Notes: generated by a model from the sequence alone, not told the origin. A stretch of DNA of 64,000 bases from Bradyrhizobium sp. 139 (GCF_023074175.1 NZ_JADPKS010000011.1:1-64000); one strand, 5' to 3'; positions 36,132 through 46,717 are shown, counted from the stretch's first letter. Numbers and translations are program-made.

Positions 36132-38465
36132 GTGTCGCATAAGCTTGCCCCGGCGTTCCTCGCCGCACTCTTCCTCGCGATCTCATCTCTTTCCAGCGTC
36201 CGCGCCGAGCCGCCGGCCGCCAACAGTGCTGCCGCACTGTCGCCGGACGAGGCCAAGCGTGCACTGGAGACGCTCCAGGACGACAAAAAGCGTGCGCAGA
36301 TGATCGATACGTTGCGCGTGATCGCGAATGCGTCCGGTCAGCAGCAGCCGGCGCCTTCCGCGTCCGAGCAGAAATCGCCGATCCCGCTCTCGGCCGACGG
36401 CCTCGGCGCGCAGCTCCTGCTCACAGTGTCGGAAGAGATCGGCGAGATTTCGCGCGAAATCGCCAGCGTGGCGCGGACGCTGACGCATTTCCCAACCTTC
36501 TATTACTGGATCGTACGTACCGCCAACGATCCCGCCGCCTACAACCTCCTGATCGAGATCGCGTGGAAGCTCGCGCTGGTGCTCGGCTGCGCCATTGCGG
36601 CGGAGTGGATCATCTTCCGTGTGATCCGGCGCCCGGTCGCATTCCTGGAAGAACGCGTACCACAAACTGCGCGCCTGCCGGTGCGGGCACTGCCCATTGC
36701 CGATCCGCCATCATCGGTCGCCGATGTCACTCCCGAACCTGAGCTGCACAAGCGCCGCCATAGCCTGGCGCGCGCTTGGCAGCTGTTGCTGCGGCTGCCC
36801 TTCGTGCTCGGTCGTCTCCTGCTCGAACTGCTGCCCGTGTTCGTTTTCATCGGCGTCGCAACCGCACTGCTCGGCACAGAGATCGGCGATCCCGCGACCG
36901 TCCGTCTCGTGATCCTCGCCGTCGTCAATGCCTACGCGTTCTCGCGCGGGCTCATCTGCGTCGTCCGCGCGCTGGCGGGGCCGTTTGGCCTGATCCCGGT
37001 TCGGGCGGAAACCGCGGCCTATATCGAGATCTGGGCGCGGCGCATCGTCGGCGTCGGCGTCTCGGGAATCGCCTTCGCCAATGTGGCGCTGCTGCTCGGC
37101 CTGCATCGTGCCGGCTATGCGGCGCTGCTGCGCATGGTGATGCTGGTCGTGCATCTCTTCGTCGTCGTCATCATCCTGCAATGCCGCCGCCAGGTTGCCG
37201 ACGCCATTCGTGCGCCGGCTGAAAAGCAGGGCATCGCGGCCCGCCTGCGGAATCGCATTGCCGGCGGCTGGCACTATCTCGCCATCGCGCTCGATCTCGC
37301 GCTGTGGGCGGTCTGGGCGCTCAACATTCGCAACGGCTATTCGCTGCTGCTGCAATATTTCGTCGGCACCGTCGTGGTGGCGCTGATCACGCGCGTCGCC
37401 ATCATGGTGACGCTGAGCCTGATCGACCGCGGCTTCCGCATCAAGCCGGAAATCCTGCAGCGCTTTCCTGGCCTCGAGATCCGCGCCAACCGCTATCTGC
37501 CGCTGCTGCGCAAGATCGTCTCGGGCGTGATCGCGTTCATCGGCTTCGTGGCCGTGCTCGAAGTCTGGGGCGTCGACGCCATCGTCTGGTTCTATGGCGG
37601 CCAGATCGGCAGCCGCCTGATCTCGGCCGTGGCGACGATCGGCATCGCCGTCGTCATTGCCGCAGCAATCTGGGAAGCCAGCAACGCGCTGCTGGATCGT
37701 CAGATCAACACGCTGTCACGCGACGGACATTACGCTCGCGCCGCGCGCCTGCGCACCTTCCAGCCGATGCTGCGGACGGCACTGCTCTGTCTGATCGCGA
37801 CCGTCGTCGGTCTCACCGCGCTGAGCGAGATCGGGGTCAACGTCGCGCCGCTGCTTGCGGGTGCCGGCATCGTCGGCATTGCCATCGGCTTCGGCTCACA
37901 GAAGCTGGTGCAGGATCTCATCACCGGCCTGTTCCTGCTGCTGGAGAACACGGTCCAGGTCGGCGACTCAGTCAGCGTCTCGGGAGTCTCAGGCGTGGTC
38001 GAGAACGTCTCGATCCGCACCATTCGTCTGCGCGCAGGTGACGGCGCAGTGCACATCGTGCCGTTCAGCGCGGTCACGACCATCACCAACGCCAGCCGCG
38101 GCGCCGGCAATGCGTCCGTCAGCGTCAACGTCGCCTACAAGGAAGACACCGACCGCGCCGGCCAGGTTCTCAAGGACATCGTCGACGAGATGCGCCGCGA
38201 GCCGGAGTTTCGCGCGGCGATTCGCGGCGACCTCGAACTGTGGGGCATCGACAAGGTCGATGGTGCCATGGTGTCGATCGTCGGCCAGATCCGCTGCACC
38301 GAGACCGGCCGCTGGCCGGTCCAGCGCGAATTCAACCGCCGCATGAAGCTGCGCTTCCAGCAGAACGGCATCGAGGTCGCATCCCCGGTCCAGACCATCC
38401 TGATGCAGATCGCACCGCCCGCCGACGCTGCTGCCAATCTGGCCCCGCGGCGGGCGGCTGGTTAG
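36132..38465 (+). CDS. MscS-family mechanosensitive channel, large form
   Basis: A 777-aa inner-membrane protein. A signal peptide (about residues 1-24) and a periplasmic stretch precede about ten membrane segments; the MscS core is residues 560-740 (pore helix VAPLLAGAGIVGIAIGFGSQKLVQDLITGLFLLLENTVQVGD, then VENVSIRTIRLRAGDGAVHIVPFS). It releases solutes on hypo-osmotic shock, like MscK or YbiO forms with extra N-terminal spans. GTG start after AGGGAA; no better ATG lies nearby. Confidence 0.92.
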   Translation: MSHKLAPAFLAALFLAISSLSSVRAEPPAANSAAALSPDEAKRALETLQDDKKRAQMIDTLRVIANASGQQQPAPSASEQKSPIPLSADGLGAQLLLTVSEEIGEISREIASVARTLTHFPTFYYWIVRTANDPAAYNLLIEIAWKLALVLGCAIAAEWIIFRVIRRPVAFLEERVPQTARLPVRALPIADPPSSVADVTPEPELHKRRHSLARAWQLLLRLPFVLGRLLLELLPVFVFIGVATALLGTEIGDPATVRLVILAVVNAYAFSRGLICVVRALAGPFGLIPVRAETAAYIEIWARRIVGVGVSGIAFANVALLLGLHRAGYAALLRMVMLVVHLFVVVIILQCRRQVADAIRAPAEKQGIAARLRNRIAGGWHYLAIALDLALWAVWALNIRNGYSLLLQYFVGTVVVALITRVAIMVTLSLIDRGFRIKPEILQRFPGLEIRANRYLPLLRKIVSGVIAFIGFVAVLEVWGVDAIVWFYGGQIGSRLISAVATIGIAVVIAAAIWEASNALLDRQINTLSRDGHYARAARLRTFQPMLRTALLCLIATVVGLTALSEIGVNVAPLLAGAGIVGIAIGFGSQKLVQDLITGLFLLLENTVQVGDSVSVSGVSGVVENVSIRTIRLRAGDGAVHIVPFSAVTTITNASRGAGNASVSVNVAYKEDTDRAGQVLKDIVDEMRREPEFRAAIRGDLELWGIDKVDGAMVSIVGQIRCTETGRWPVQREFNRRMKLRFQQNGIEVASPVQTILMQIAPPADAAANLAPRRAAG

Positions 38466-38565
38466 CGCTCGGCATATTCCAGCTTGCCTCTGCCCGCCCG
38501 GCAGCGTTCACTCCGGCCCCGGCCCGCTGACGACATGCGGGCGGTAAAAAGGCTGGGAGGGACTA

Positions 38566-39564
38566 ATGCGGGGGCTGTGGGCCGGATTGCGCGGCCATGT
38601 GATGGTCGTGTGCGCGTTGATTGGATGTGTGGCGTGGACCGCGTCTGGCAGCGCCCAGCCGTTCCCGTCGCGTCCCATCACCCTCGTGGTGCCGTTTGCC
38701 GCGGGCGGCCCGACCGACACGCTGGCGCGGATCCTGTCCGAGCGGATCGCCGCTCAGCTGCACACGACCGTCGTGGTCGAGAACGTGGCCGGCGCCTCCG
38801 GCAGCATCGCCGGTGCTCGCGTCGCGCGCGCGGCCCCTGACGGCACTGCGATCACGATCGGCCATTGGGGTACGCATGTGCTGAACGGCGCGGTCTTCAA
38901 ACTGCCCTATGATGTGATCGCCGATTTCGAACCGGTCGCGACGATCGCGATGGGAACGCAGCTCATCGTCGGCCGGAAGTCGCTCCAGGCCAACAATCTG
39001 AAAGAGATGATTGCGTGGCTGAAGGCCAATCCCGGCAAGGCGACTGCTGGCACAGCTGGTGCCGGCACGGGTGCACACGTCGCCGGCGTCTTCTTCAAGG
39101 AAAAGACCGGCACCGATTTCCAGTTCGTGCCTTATCGCGGCGCCGGACCCGCCATGATTGATCTCGTCGCAGGCCAGATCGACATCATGTTCGACCAGGC
39201 CTCGAATTCGCTGCCGCAACACAAGAACGGCGCGATCAAGGCGTTCGCAGTGACCTCGCCGACGCGGCTTGCCTCCGCGCCTGATATCCCGACCGTTGAC
39301 GAGGCAGGCCTGCCCGGCCTCTACATCTCCTACTGGCACGGCATCTGGGCACCGAAGAACACGCCGAAGGAGATCGTCACGAAGCTCAACGCCGCCATCG
39401 TCGCCGCGCTCGCCGATCCCTCCGTCAAGCAGCGCTTCGCCGAATTGGGGCAGGAGATTCCGCCTGCCGACCAGCAATCGCCTTCGGCGCTCGGCGCATT
39501 CCAGAAGGCAGAGACCGAGAAGTGGTGGCCGATCGTGAAGGCCGCCGACATCAAGCCTGAGTAG
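38566..39564 (+). CDS. Tripartite tricarboxylate transporter binding protein (Bug/TctC family)
   Basis: A 332-aa periplasmic binding protein with signal peptide (about residues 1-30, ending SAQP). The motifs RPITLVVPFAAGGPTDTLARIL and VVVENVAGASGSIAGARVA are the family hallmark; these proteins bind citrate or other carboxylates and aromatics. ATG follows GGGAGGG by 7 nt. No TctA/TctB membrane genes are adjacent, which is common for the many orphan Bug proteins. Confidence 0.93.
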   Translation: MRGLWAGLRGHVMVVCALIGCVAWTASGSAQPFPSRPITLVVPFAAGGPTDTLARILSERIAAQLHTTVVVENVAGASGSIAGARVARAAPDGTAITIGHWGTHVLNGAVFKLPYDVIADFEPVATIAMGTQLIVGRKSLQANNLKEMIAWLKANPGKATAGTAGAGTGAHVAGVFFKEKTGTDFQFVPYRGAGPAMIDLVAGQIDIMFDQASNSLPQHKNGAIKAFAVTSPTRLASAPDIPTVDEAGLPGLYISYWHGIWAPKNTPKEIVTKLNAAIVAALADPSVKQRFAELGQEIPPADQQSPSALGAFQKAETEKWWPIVKAADIKPE

Positions 39565-39588
39565 GTTTGCTCTCTCACACGCACTCTT

Positions 39589-39722
39589 CCTCATCCTGAG
39601 GCCCGCGAAGCGGGCGTCTCGGAGGATGCGCCGCGGGCGAGAGCAGGGCCTCATGGTTCGCCCGGCGATGCAAAGCATCGTCCGGAGACGCGCGAAGACG
39701 CGCTCCTCTCCATGAGGAGCGG
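39589..39722. repeat. Intergenic palindromic repeat block
   Basis: The 39565-39871 interval holds a block beginning CCTCATCCTGAGG, with internal stems CCCGCGAAGCGGG and GCGATGCAAAGCATCG and ending in a CTCCTCTCCATGAGGAG stem. It shares the CTCATCCTGAGG and GGCGTCTC modules with the blocks at 46524 and 57236 but differs between them. No gene lies in the interval. Confidence 0.75.
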
Positions 39723-39871
39723 GAGCCTTACGGCGTTAACCCTTCATCGCACGCGAAAATTTCGCTGCGGTGCGAGATCACAATCGATGCCTGAGTCTCT
39801 ACGTCCTTGATCTCAGGTGAGCGCTGGCCGACAATGTTTGCGGTTCAATAAGAAACTCCCCGGGGGAATTC

Positions 39872-41524
39872 GTGAATAGACCTGCTTGGGTCAACGCCCA
39901 TTCGACATCACCCGAATCCACGCACGGCATGACTCTGCTGCGCGATCCCTTGCTGAACAAGGGCACCGCCTTCACCGCGCAGGAGCGCCACGAGCTCGGC
40001 TTGCGCGGCCTGCTGCCGCCTTGCGTGCTGACGATGGAGACGCAGGTCGAGCGCGTGCTCGTCAATCTGCGCACATTGCCGACGGATCTGGAAAAATACG
40101 TCGCGCTGAATGCGCTGCATGACCGCAACGAGGCGCTGTTCTTCCGCGTCGTCGTCGACAATATCGACGAGATCCAGCCGATCATCTACACGCCGACGGT
40201 CGGGCTCGCCTGCCAGAAATACGGCCTGATCTTCCAGCGGCCGCGCGGCATGTTCATCTCATCGCGCGACCGCGGCCAGATCGCGGCGATCCTGGAAAAC
40301 TGGCCCTATCCCGCAAAGCTCATCGTCGTGACCGATGGCGAGCGCATCCTCGGTCTCGGCGATCTCGGCGCCAACGGCATGGGCATTCCGGTCGGCAAGC
40401 TCTCGCTCTACTCGGCCTGCGCCGGCGTGCATCCCGAGCTATGTCTGCCGATCGTGCTCGACGTCGGCACCAATAACGAGGAGCTCTTGAACGATCCCTA
40501 TTATCTCGGCCTGTGCGAGCGGAGGCTCACGGGCGAGGCCTATGACAGCTTCGTCGATGAATTCATGGTCGCCGCGCGCAAAACGTTTCCGGGCGTGCTG
40601 ATTCAGTTCGAGGATTTCGCCAATCACTCCGCGTTCAAGCTGCTGCATAAATATCGCGACGAAGCCTGCGTCTTCAACGACGACATCCAGGGCACTGCGG
40701 CCGTGGCGCTCGCCGGGCTGTTCTCGGCGCTGCGCGTCAACGGCGGCAAGCTGAGGGATCAGCGAATCCTGTTCCTCGGCGCGGGCGAGGCCGCGACCGG
40801 CATCGCCGATCTCGTGACGTCCGCCATGATGGCGGAGGGCGCCTCTGAGGCCGAGGCGCTCCGCAGCAATTGGCTGGTGGATTCCCGCGGCCTCGTCGTC
40901 AGCGGCCGTGAAGGCCTCTCCGGTCACAAGCTGCGCTATGCCCATACCGACCAGGCGCCGATCGCCGATTTCCTCACCGCGATCAAGACGCTGAAGCCGA
41001 CCGCGATCATCGGCGTCGCTGCGGTCGGCGGCGCCTTCACGCCTGACGTGCTCAAGGCGATGGCCGCGCTCAACGAGCAGCCGATCGTGTTCGCGCTCTC
41101 CAACCCGACCTCGAAGGCCGAATGCTCGGCCGAGGATGCCTACCGCTATACAGAGGGCCGTGCGTTGTTCGCCTGCGGCAGTCCCTACGATCCGGTGAAG
41201 CTCAACGGCCGCACCTTCGTGCCCCGCCAGGGCAACAACTCCTATATCTTCCCCGGCGTCGGCCTCGGCGTCATCGCCAGCCGTTCGCGCCTCGTCACGG
41301 ACGAGATGTTCATGGCGGCCGCCCATACGCTTGCCGATTGCGTCGGCAAGGAGGACCTCGCGCAGGGCAGCCTCTATCCGGCGCTGCCCCGCATCCGTGA
41401 GGTCTCCGTCCGGATCGCGGCCGCCGTCGCCGACGTCGCCTTCCAGCGCGGGCTCGCGGACGGGCCCGCGCCCAACGACGTGAAGGACCTGGTTCAGTCG
41501 CAGATGTACGAGCCGAAATATTAG
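39872..41524 (+). CDS. NAD-dependent malic enzyme (SfcA/MaeA type)
   Basis: A 550-aa enzyme, decarboxylating malate to pyruvate with NAD(P) reduction. The YTPTVG motif ([13 protein letters not shown]), the metal-site region [13 protein letters not shown] with NDDIQGTA, and the dinucleotide fold [14 protein letters not shown] are present. This is the long MaeA form, different from the phosphotransacetylase-fused malic enzymes of rhizobia. The GTG at 39872 follows GGGGGAA; the next ATG would start at [15 protein letters not shown] (codon 20). Confidence 0.92.
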   Translation: MNRPAWVNAHSTSPESTHGMTLLRDPLLNKGTAFTAQERHELGLRGLLPPCVLTMETQVERVLVNLRTLPTDLEKYVALNALHDRNEALFFRVVVDNIDEIQPIIYTPTVGLACQKYGLIFQRPRGMFISSRDRGQIAAILENWPYPAKLIVVTDGERILGLGDLGANGMGIPVGKLSLYSACAGVHPELCLPIVLDVGTNNEELLNDPYYLGLCERRLTGEAYDSFVDEFMVAARKTFPGVLIQFEDFANHSAFKLLHKYRDEACVFNDDIQGTAAVALAGLFSALRVNGGKLRDQRILFLGAGEAATGIADLVTSAMMAEGASEAEALRSNWLVDSRGLVVSGREGLSGHKLRYAHTDQAPIADFLTAIKTLKPTAIIGVAAVGGAFTPDVLKAMAALNEQPIVFALSNPTSKAECSAEDAYRYTEGRALFACGSPYDPVKLNGRTFVPRQGNNSYIFPGVGLGVIASRSRLVTDEMFMAAAHTLADCVGKEDLAQGSLYPALPRIREVSVRIAAAVADVAFQRGLADGPAPNDVKDLVQSQMYEPKY

Positions 41525-41704
41525 GACGCGGTGCCGAACTCAGGACGGTGCGGTTGTCGCGGGTCTGCCTCGATTCAGGATACGCGACTGTGATGGAATC
41601 ATCACAGCCCGTGCGAAACCGACTCTGGCCTCGGGTCCGCTTTTGTTCCGACAAGGTTCTGCCCTCATTGCCCACCGAAACTCCGGCCGTTCGGAGGGCG
41701 TATC

Positions 41705-42229
41705 ATGTCTTGCTTTGCACGTGCCGACAGTGCCCGGATTTCCCTCGCAGCCTCGGGCAGGCTGCTGCTCGCCATCATCGGTGCCGCCTCGCTCGCCGCG
41801 TGCGCACAATCTCCGGTCGGCCGCCAGAAGGCCGATCTGGCCGGCACCAGCCGGCAGGCTGCCGTCGAGCGGCCGCACAGGGTGGCGGCGCTGCATCCGC
41901 GGCCCATCAGCCGGGCGCGCATCCGGGCCGACACGAGCGATACCAAGCAAACCGCCTCGCACGGCGTTGCCAGCTTCTATTCGGATACGGAGACTGCGAG
42001 CGGCGAGAAGTTCGACAAGTACGAATTGACCGCGGCGCATCCCAGCCTGCCGTTCGGCACAAAGCTGCGCGTCACCGACGTGTCCTCCGGTCGCTTCGTA
42101 ACCGTCCGGGTCAACGATCGCGGGCCCTATGTTCGCGGACGCGTGGTCGACGTCTCTCCCTCCGCGGCCGAGGCGCTCGGCATGGTCGACAAGGGCATCA
42201 CCAATGTCAGGCTCGACGTCGTGCGATAA
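41705..42229 (+). CDS. RlpA-like double-psi beta-barrel lipoprotein
   Basis: A 174-aa exported protein with a lipobox (SLAAC, Cys at about residue 32) and an RlpA domain: GVASFYSDTETASGEKFD, TAAHPSLPFGTKLRVTD, VRVNDRGPYVRGRVVDVSPSAAEALGM. RlpA proteins act on denuded peptidoglycan glycan strands. No SPOR domain is present, so septal targeting is not evident. It stands alone between malic enzyme and a small gene. Confidence 0.9.
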   Translation: MSCFARADSARISLAASGRLLLAIIGAASLAACAQSPVGRQKADLAGTSRQAAVERPHRVAALHPRPISRARIRADTSDTKQTASHGVASFYSDTETASGEKFDKYELTAAHPSLPFGTKLRVTDVSSGRFVTVRVNDRGPYVRGRVVDVSPSAAEALGMVDKGITNVRLDVVR

Positions 42230-42351
42230 GGCGCGATTCACCGACGGCAGGCGTCGCGCTTAACCGGCTGTTAGCTGCCCATCGCGCACAATGGGTCTCC
42301 AACGGGTCGGGGCTCCAAATCGGGCTCGTAATCGGGTTGGGGAGGCGGCGT

Positions 42352-42507
42352 TTGAACACGATCCAGTATCTCGAAGATCAGGCCGCGCGCGCCGAGCGGC
42401 TCGCCAAACGGATCACGGATACACTGACGATCGAAAAGCTCCTGACCTTCGCTGGCGAACGCCGCCGTGAAATCGAGGTCTTCGCCGGCAAGTACCGGCG
42501 CGCCTGA
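42352..42507 (+). CDS. Small helical hypothetical protein, 51 aa
   Basis: TTG start (MNTIQYLEDQAARAE) after GGGGAGG about 7 nt upstream, an excellent ribosome site. The product is a charged amphipathic helix with no membrane segment. I believe similar 50-60-aa proteins with an N-terminal TIQYLExQAARAERLA pattern are common in Bradyrhizobium, from memory. The 42230-42351 gap holds nothing else. Confidence 0.65.
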   Translation: MNTIQYLEDQAARAERLAKRITDTLTIEKLLTFAGERRREIEVFAGKYRRA

Positions 42508-42594
42508 TCCTCACATACCATGCACTGGACGCATTCGCCCTCGCTTCCTTGTCTGCTTCATTGAAGCGGTCTGCGCCATTGAAGCAACGCGCGC

Positions 42595-42909
42595 TCAGCT
42601 ATGGCTTTCGACGAAGTCGCTGAGATAATCGGGCAGCGTCAGGCCGTCGATATCGCAGCGCGCCTGGATCTCGCCGGCCACATCAGTCGAGATGTCCTTC
42701 ATCCAATGCTCGAGCGTGTTGAATGAAATCACCTTGATGGGGTCATTGAAGCAGCCGGCGACAAGCTCGCCGATCGTGGCTTCGAGATCGCTCCGTTCGA
42801 CGCGGATTTCGGTGGCCTCGTCGACGCGATCGATCACCACGAACAAGGTCTGATCTGCGCCATAGGGAACGACCGGGGATGGCACGCCAGATTCAAGCAT
42901 GTGTGGCAC
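42595..42909 (-). CDS. Hypothetical protein, 104 aa
   Basis: No family recognised. A soluble, acidic protein with alternating beta-like stretches (TLFVVIDRV, TEIRVERSD) and a final helical part. GTG at 42909 or ATG at 42900 could be the start. The 80-bp gap to the next leftward gene suggests a separate or weakly linked unit. Confidence 0.65.
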   Translation of the reverse strand: MPHMLESGVPSPVVPYGADQTLFVVIDRVDEATEIRVERSDLEATIGELVAGCFNDPIKVISFNTLEHWMKDISTDVAGEIQARCDIDGLTLPDYLSDFVESHS

Positions 42910-42989
42910 TCACGCCTGGACTTCCGATCTCAGATAACGGGAAAAACCGGAAAAAGGTTCCTGCGCTCAATCAGTGCTTCTGCAGGCCA

Positions 42990-43262
42990 TCAGAGGAATT
43001 CTCTCAGCCGCGATAGTTCGGCGATGTGATCGGGCGAGAGGATGTCCGTCACCAGCGGCGGTTGCGCCGCCGTGCGGATCTCATAGAGATGCCTGGTTGT
43101 CGACGGCTTCGCCATGAACGCGGAGATGCACTCGTCGAGCGTGCCCTCACTCACCTGGTAAGAGGCTCTGTCCGGTCGGCGCTGGTTCGCAAGCGACGGC
43201 CATTTATGCAGGGCCGCGAGTGCACCGAAATCGACCTTTGAATGCGCAACCACGTCCCCCAT
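42990..43262 (-). CDS. Hypothetical protein, 90 aa
   Basis: No family recognised. A soluble protein with a Cys in ECISAFMAKPSTTRHLYEIRTA. ATG at 43262. Its upstream side faces the terminator of the BVMO-esterase gene, so it needs its own promoter. Confidence 0.6.
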   Translation of the reverse strand: MGDVVAHSKVDFGALAALHKWPSLANQRRPDRASYQVSEGTLDECISAFMAKPSTTRHLYEIRTAAQPPLVTDILSPDHIAELSRLREFL

Positions 43263-43276
43263 CGCCTCGCCTCACG

Positions 43277-43315
43277 CAAAAAAGTGCCCCAGCACGCAAA
43301 CTTGCGTGCCGGGGC
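43277..43315 (-). terminator. Rho-independent terminator of the BVMO-esterase gene
   Basis: On the minus strand a 14-bp stem (one mismatch; arms TTGCGTGCCGGGGC and GCCCCAGCACGCAA as read on the plus strand) is followed by CACTTTTTT. It lies 81 bp past the stop codon at 43396 and upstream of the small leftward gene. Confidence 0.8.
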
Positions 43316-43395
43316 CCACACCTATCGCTGCATCTCAATGCCACAAGCGGCCCAACGCAGCAGCCGGAAAAAGGTTCCCGGCTGCCTTGCCGCCA

Positions 43396-46086
43396 TCAGC
43401 TCGCGGCCGCCGCGATTCTGTGCCCCGGGATGGTATCACCGTGGCTCTCCTCATCGCCGCGGCCGACCTGCGGGGGAAGCCCGGCGAAGCGTCGCATGGC
43501 TTCGGCCATCTGCACCCGGCCCGCGGCGCCGGTGATCACCACGTCCACCATCGCAAACGACGAGTGGAAATGGCCGCGCCCCCTGAGCTGCTCGACGGGG
43601 ACACCGGCGGCCGCCATTGCCTCGGCATAGGCGATGCCCTCGTCGCGCAACGGATCGAATTCACAGGTGACGACGAAGGCCGGCGGCAGGCCTGCGACGT
43701 TGCCGCGCAGCGGCGAGACGCGCGGATCGGTGCGGTCGGCCGGTGAGCAGTAGAGGTCCCAGAACCAGTACATCAGCGAGCGCGTCAGGAAATAGCCGGT
43801 CGCATTGTCGTTGTAGGAGGGCCGGTCGAAGGTGCAGTCGGTGACCGGGCACACCAGGAGCTGGCCGGCGATCTCCGGTCCGCCGCGGTCGCGCGCAAGC
43901 TGACAGGTGACGGCGGCGATGTTGCCGCCGGCGCTCCAGCCTGCGACCAGCACCGGACCCGGCTTGCCGCCAAGCTCGGCCAGGTGTTCGGCGATCCAGC
44001 GCGTTGCCGCATAGCCGTCCTCGGCCGCCGTCGGGAAGCGATGCTCCGGCGCGTGGCGATAGCCGACACTGACGAACATCATGCCGGTTCGCCGCACCAT
44101 GTCGCGGCAGAACGGATCGTCCGACTGCTCGTCGCCGAGTACCCAGCCGCCGCCGTGGAAATAGACCACGACCGGATGGGGGCCCGGTGCCGCCGGTCGG
44201 TAAACGCGGTACGGCAACGGGCCGTCGGTGCCGGGCAGCGTGCCGTCGCCGATGTCGCCGATCGGCCGTCCCGCGGGGCGGCCCTTGTTGAACTCGTCGA
44301 CGAAGGCGCGTGCGCCGAGCGCGCCCATCGATTCGATCGGCGGCAGGTTCAGCTGCGCGAGCAGGTTCAGCACCAGCCGCACATCCGGCTGCAGCCGCAC
44401 GACCTCGCCGTCATTGCATTGCACCCCAACGTTGGGGCCGGTCAGCTTGAAGCCGAGCATGCCGCGGCTCGTGACCTCGTCGCAGATGCTGCGATAGGGG
44501 CCGACGCCGCCGGTATAGGGCATCAGTCCCTGAATCTTGCCCGGCACGTTGGCGCCGGTGTACCAGGTGTTGGCGAGCCGGTGCAGCGTCAGCATCGAGC
44601 AGTCGGCCATGTGCCGGCCCCAGCCCGCCTGCGCCGTCTCGGTCGGCTCGATCGTGGTGAAGCCGGCATCGCGCAGCGCGGCGAGGCGATCGACGACCCA
44701 GTCGACATGCTGCTCGATCGACACCGCCATGTTCGACAGCACCGACGGGCTGCCGGGGCCGGTGATCATGAAGAAATTCGGGAAGCCCTCGACCGTGAGC
44801 CCGAGATAGGTCTGCGGCCCTTGGGCCCAGACATCGGTCAGCGACTTGCCGCCGCGTCCGGTGATCGGATGCACGGCGCGGATCGCGCCGGTCATGGCGT
44901 CGAATCCGGTCGCGAACACGATGACGTCGACATCGACGCTGCGCCTGGCCGTTGTGATGCCGCTCGCGGTGATCGCCTTGATCGGCTCCTGGCGCAGATT
45001 GACCAGCGTGACGTTCGGCCGGTTGTAGGTCGCATAGTAATTGGTATCGAGGCAGGGACGCTTTGCGCCGAACGGATGATCGTGCGGCATCAGCGCGGCC
45101 GCCGTCTCCGGATCCGTCACGGCCGCCGAGATCTTCTCGCGAATGAGGTCACATATCAGCTTGTTGCCGCCGACATCGACAGCCTGGTCGGCCCACAGCT
45201 GCGTGAGGATATAGACGAGGTCGCCCTTGCCCCAAGCCTCCTCGAAGCGTGCCCGGCGCTCGGCGTCGCTGAGCTGCCAGCTCACGGCCACCTGCTGCGG
45301 ATAGGGTACGCCGGCCATCGACTGGCGCGCCTGCTCGCGATAGGCCGCGCGGTCGCTCTGGAAAAGATCCAGGCGATCGGACGGCGAGGGGCCATTATGC
45401 GCCGGCAGCGCGAAATTCGGCGTGCGCTGGAACACGGTCAGGTGCGCGGCCTGCTCCGCGATCAGCGGGATCGACTGGATGGCCGATGAGCCCGTGCCGA
45501 TCACGGCGACGCGCTTGCCGGCCAGATTGACGCCGTCATGCGGCCAGCGGCCGGTGAAATAGACCTCGCCGCCAAAATCCTTGACGCCGTCGATCTCCGG
45601 CGGCTTCGGCGCGGACAGGCAGCCTGTGGCCATGATGTAGTGGCGGCAGGAGACCGGCGTGCCGTTGTTGGTGGTGAGCTGCCAGCGCTCTGTCGCTTCG
45701 TCCCACGTGGCTTCGGTGACCTTGGTCTCGAAGCGGATGTCGCGGCGCAGATCGTAGCGGTCGGCGACGAAGCCGAGATAGCGCAGGATCTCGGGCTGGG
45801 TCGCGTACTTCTCCGACCAGGTCCAGGCCTTGTCGAGCTCCGGGTCGAACGTGTAGCTGTAATCGATGGTCTGGATATCGCAGCGCGCGCCGGGATAGCG
45901 GTTCCAGTACCAGGTGCCGCCGACGTCGCCGGCTTCCTCGATGGCGACCGCCGTGAGCCCGGCCTTGCGCAGGCGATGCAGAAGATAGAGGCCGGCAAAC
46001 CCGGCGCCGACCACGGCGACGTCGACCTGGTGGGCTGTTCCACTCGCCGCTTCGGACTCGCGTGCGGCGACCATTGCGTCAGGCAT
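43396..46086 (-). CDS. Fused Baeyer-Villiger-type flavin monooxygenase and alpha/beta-hydrolase (HSL-type esterase)
   Basis: An 896-aa two-domain enzyme. Residues 1-about 545: FAD/NADPH monooxygenase with GAGFAG (27-32), [15 protein letters not shown], and a second Rossmann motif GTGSSA. The BVMO fingerprint FxGxxxHxxxWP is present but with Phe at the His position (F171-G173-F177-W181-P182). Residues about 580-896: HSL-family hydrolase with HGGGW (H644), GWSAGG (Ser718), Asp811 and His839/841. A BVMO turns a ketone into an ester or lactone; an attached esterase would hydrolyse it. Ends in a terminator at 43277. The ketone substrate is unknown. Confidence 0.9.
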   Translation of the reverse strand: MPDAMVAARESEAASGTAHQVDVAVVGAGFAGLYLLHRLRKAGLTAVAIEEAGDVGGTWYWNRYPGARCDIQTIDYSYTFDPELDKAWTWSEKYATQPEILRYLGFVADRYDLRRDIRFETKVTEATWDEATERWQLTTNNGTPVSCRHYIMATGCLSAPKPPEIDGVKDFGGEVYFTGRWPHDGVNLAGKRVAVIGTGSSAIQSIPLIAEQAAHLTVFQRTPNFALPAHNGPSPSDRLDLFQSDRAAYREQARQSMAGVPYPQQVAVSWQLSDAERRARFEEAWGKGDLVYILTQLWADQAVDVGGNKLICDLIREKISAAVTDPETAAALMPHDHPFGAKRPCLDTNYYATYNRPNVTLVNLRQEPIKAITASGITTARRSVDVDVIVFATGFDAMTGAIRAVHPITGRGGKSLTDVWAQGPQTYLGLTVEGFPNFFMITGPGSPSVLSNMAVSIEQHVDWVVDRLAALRDAGFTTIEPTETAQAGWGRHMADCSMLTLHRLANTWYTGANVPGKIQGLMPYTGGVGPYRSICDEVTSRGMLGFKLTGPNVGVQCNDGEVVRLQPDVRLVLNLLAQLNLPPIESMGALGARAFVDEFNKGRPAGRPIGDIGDGTLPGTDGPLPYRVYRPAAPGPHPVVVYFHGGGWVLGDEQSDDPFCRDMVRRTGMMFVSVGYRHAPEHRFPTAAEDGYAATRWIAEHLAELGGKPGPVLVAGWSAGGNIAAVTCQLARDRGGPEIAGQLLVCPVTDCTFDRPSYNDNATGYFLTRSLMYWFWDLYCSPADRTDPRVSPLRGNVAGLPPAFVVTCEFDPLRDEGIAYAEAMAAAGVPVEQLRGRGHFHSSFAMVDVVITGAAGRVQMAEAMRRFAGLPPQVGRGDEESHGDTIPGHRIAAAAS

Positions 46087-46307
46087 GGAATTCCTCCCGT
46101 GTGTTTTGCCGGCAGGCTATCGCTGCAGGCGCCGCTTGTCATCAGAACAAGCGCAATCTTCGGTAGTCTTGCGGCGCCATCGTGGTCGCACGAAGGTTGC
46201 GGCGATACACGCACCGCGATGCACAATCGCCGGGATTCTCCGGACTAATCAGGGCGCATCCTTCTGTGTATGCTGCGATTCGAAGCCACGCGTACCGACC
46301 GGGCGTC

Positions 46308-46517
46308 ATGATAGAGTTGAGTGAACGGACGAAAGCGAACATGGACGTTGTCCTGGAGGAGACGTGTCGCCAATTGCCGCATGGCGGCGATCACGACAGC
46401 CGCAGGTTCATCGCCGAGCGCCTGATCGAGGCGGCGCAGGCCGGTCACTCCACGCTCGGTGAGCTCGGCATCGTCGCCCGCCGCGCGCTGGCGGAGATCA
46501 TCGACAAGCGCGGCTAG
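46308..46517 (+). CDS. Small hypothetical protein, 69 aa
   Basis: An ATG at 46308 (MIELSERTKANMDVVLEETCR) starts a helical, His/Asp-containing protein with no signal peptide. The upstream open frame to 46182 has no conservation signs. I recognise no family with certainty. It is divergent from the BVMO-esterase gene across a 221-bp spacer. Confidence 0.65.
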   Translation: MIELSERTKANMDVVLEETCRQLPHGGDHDSRRFIAERLIEAAQAGHSTLGELGIVARRALAEIIDKRG

Positions 46518-46523
46518 TCACAT

Positions 46524-46717
46524 GACATCTCGGCTGGACCTGAGCGAGCGCCTCGTCCTTCGAGACGACCGCTTCGCGGTCTCCTCAGGATGAGGCTTGG
46601 CTGCATCGGTCTCCGTTGAAATTGCTGCCGCGTAGTCGTCCCTCATCCTGAGGGCCCGCCATAGGCGGGCGTCTCGAAGGATGGCCGCAGCCGAGCTTCC
46701 AGCCACCTGTTTCTTCA
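46524..46717. repeat. 194-bp intergenic repeat, copy 1 (matches 57236-57429)
   Basis: Two palindromic modules (CCTCGTCCTTCGAGACG... with CTCCTCAGGATGAGG, and CCTCATCCTGAGGGCCCG... with GGCGTCTCGAAGGATGG) separated by TTGAAATTGCTGCCGCGTA. The copy at 57236 matches along its length at a constant offset with about six differences. It fills most of 46518-46830; no gene lies there. Confidence 0.9.

Noticed and set aside
35726..36264. Overlapping ORFs of 126 and 141 aa in the intergenic region before the MscS gene
   Set aside because: No ribosome site, composition like non-coding high-GC DNA and overlap with the inverted repeat; treated as non-coding.
43984..45489. 501-aa plus-strand ORF opposite the BVMO-esterase
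   Set aside because: It is the antisense of the monooxygenase and shows no domain; the minus strand has the FAD and hydrolase motifs.
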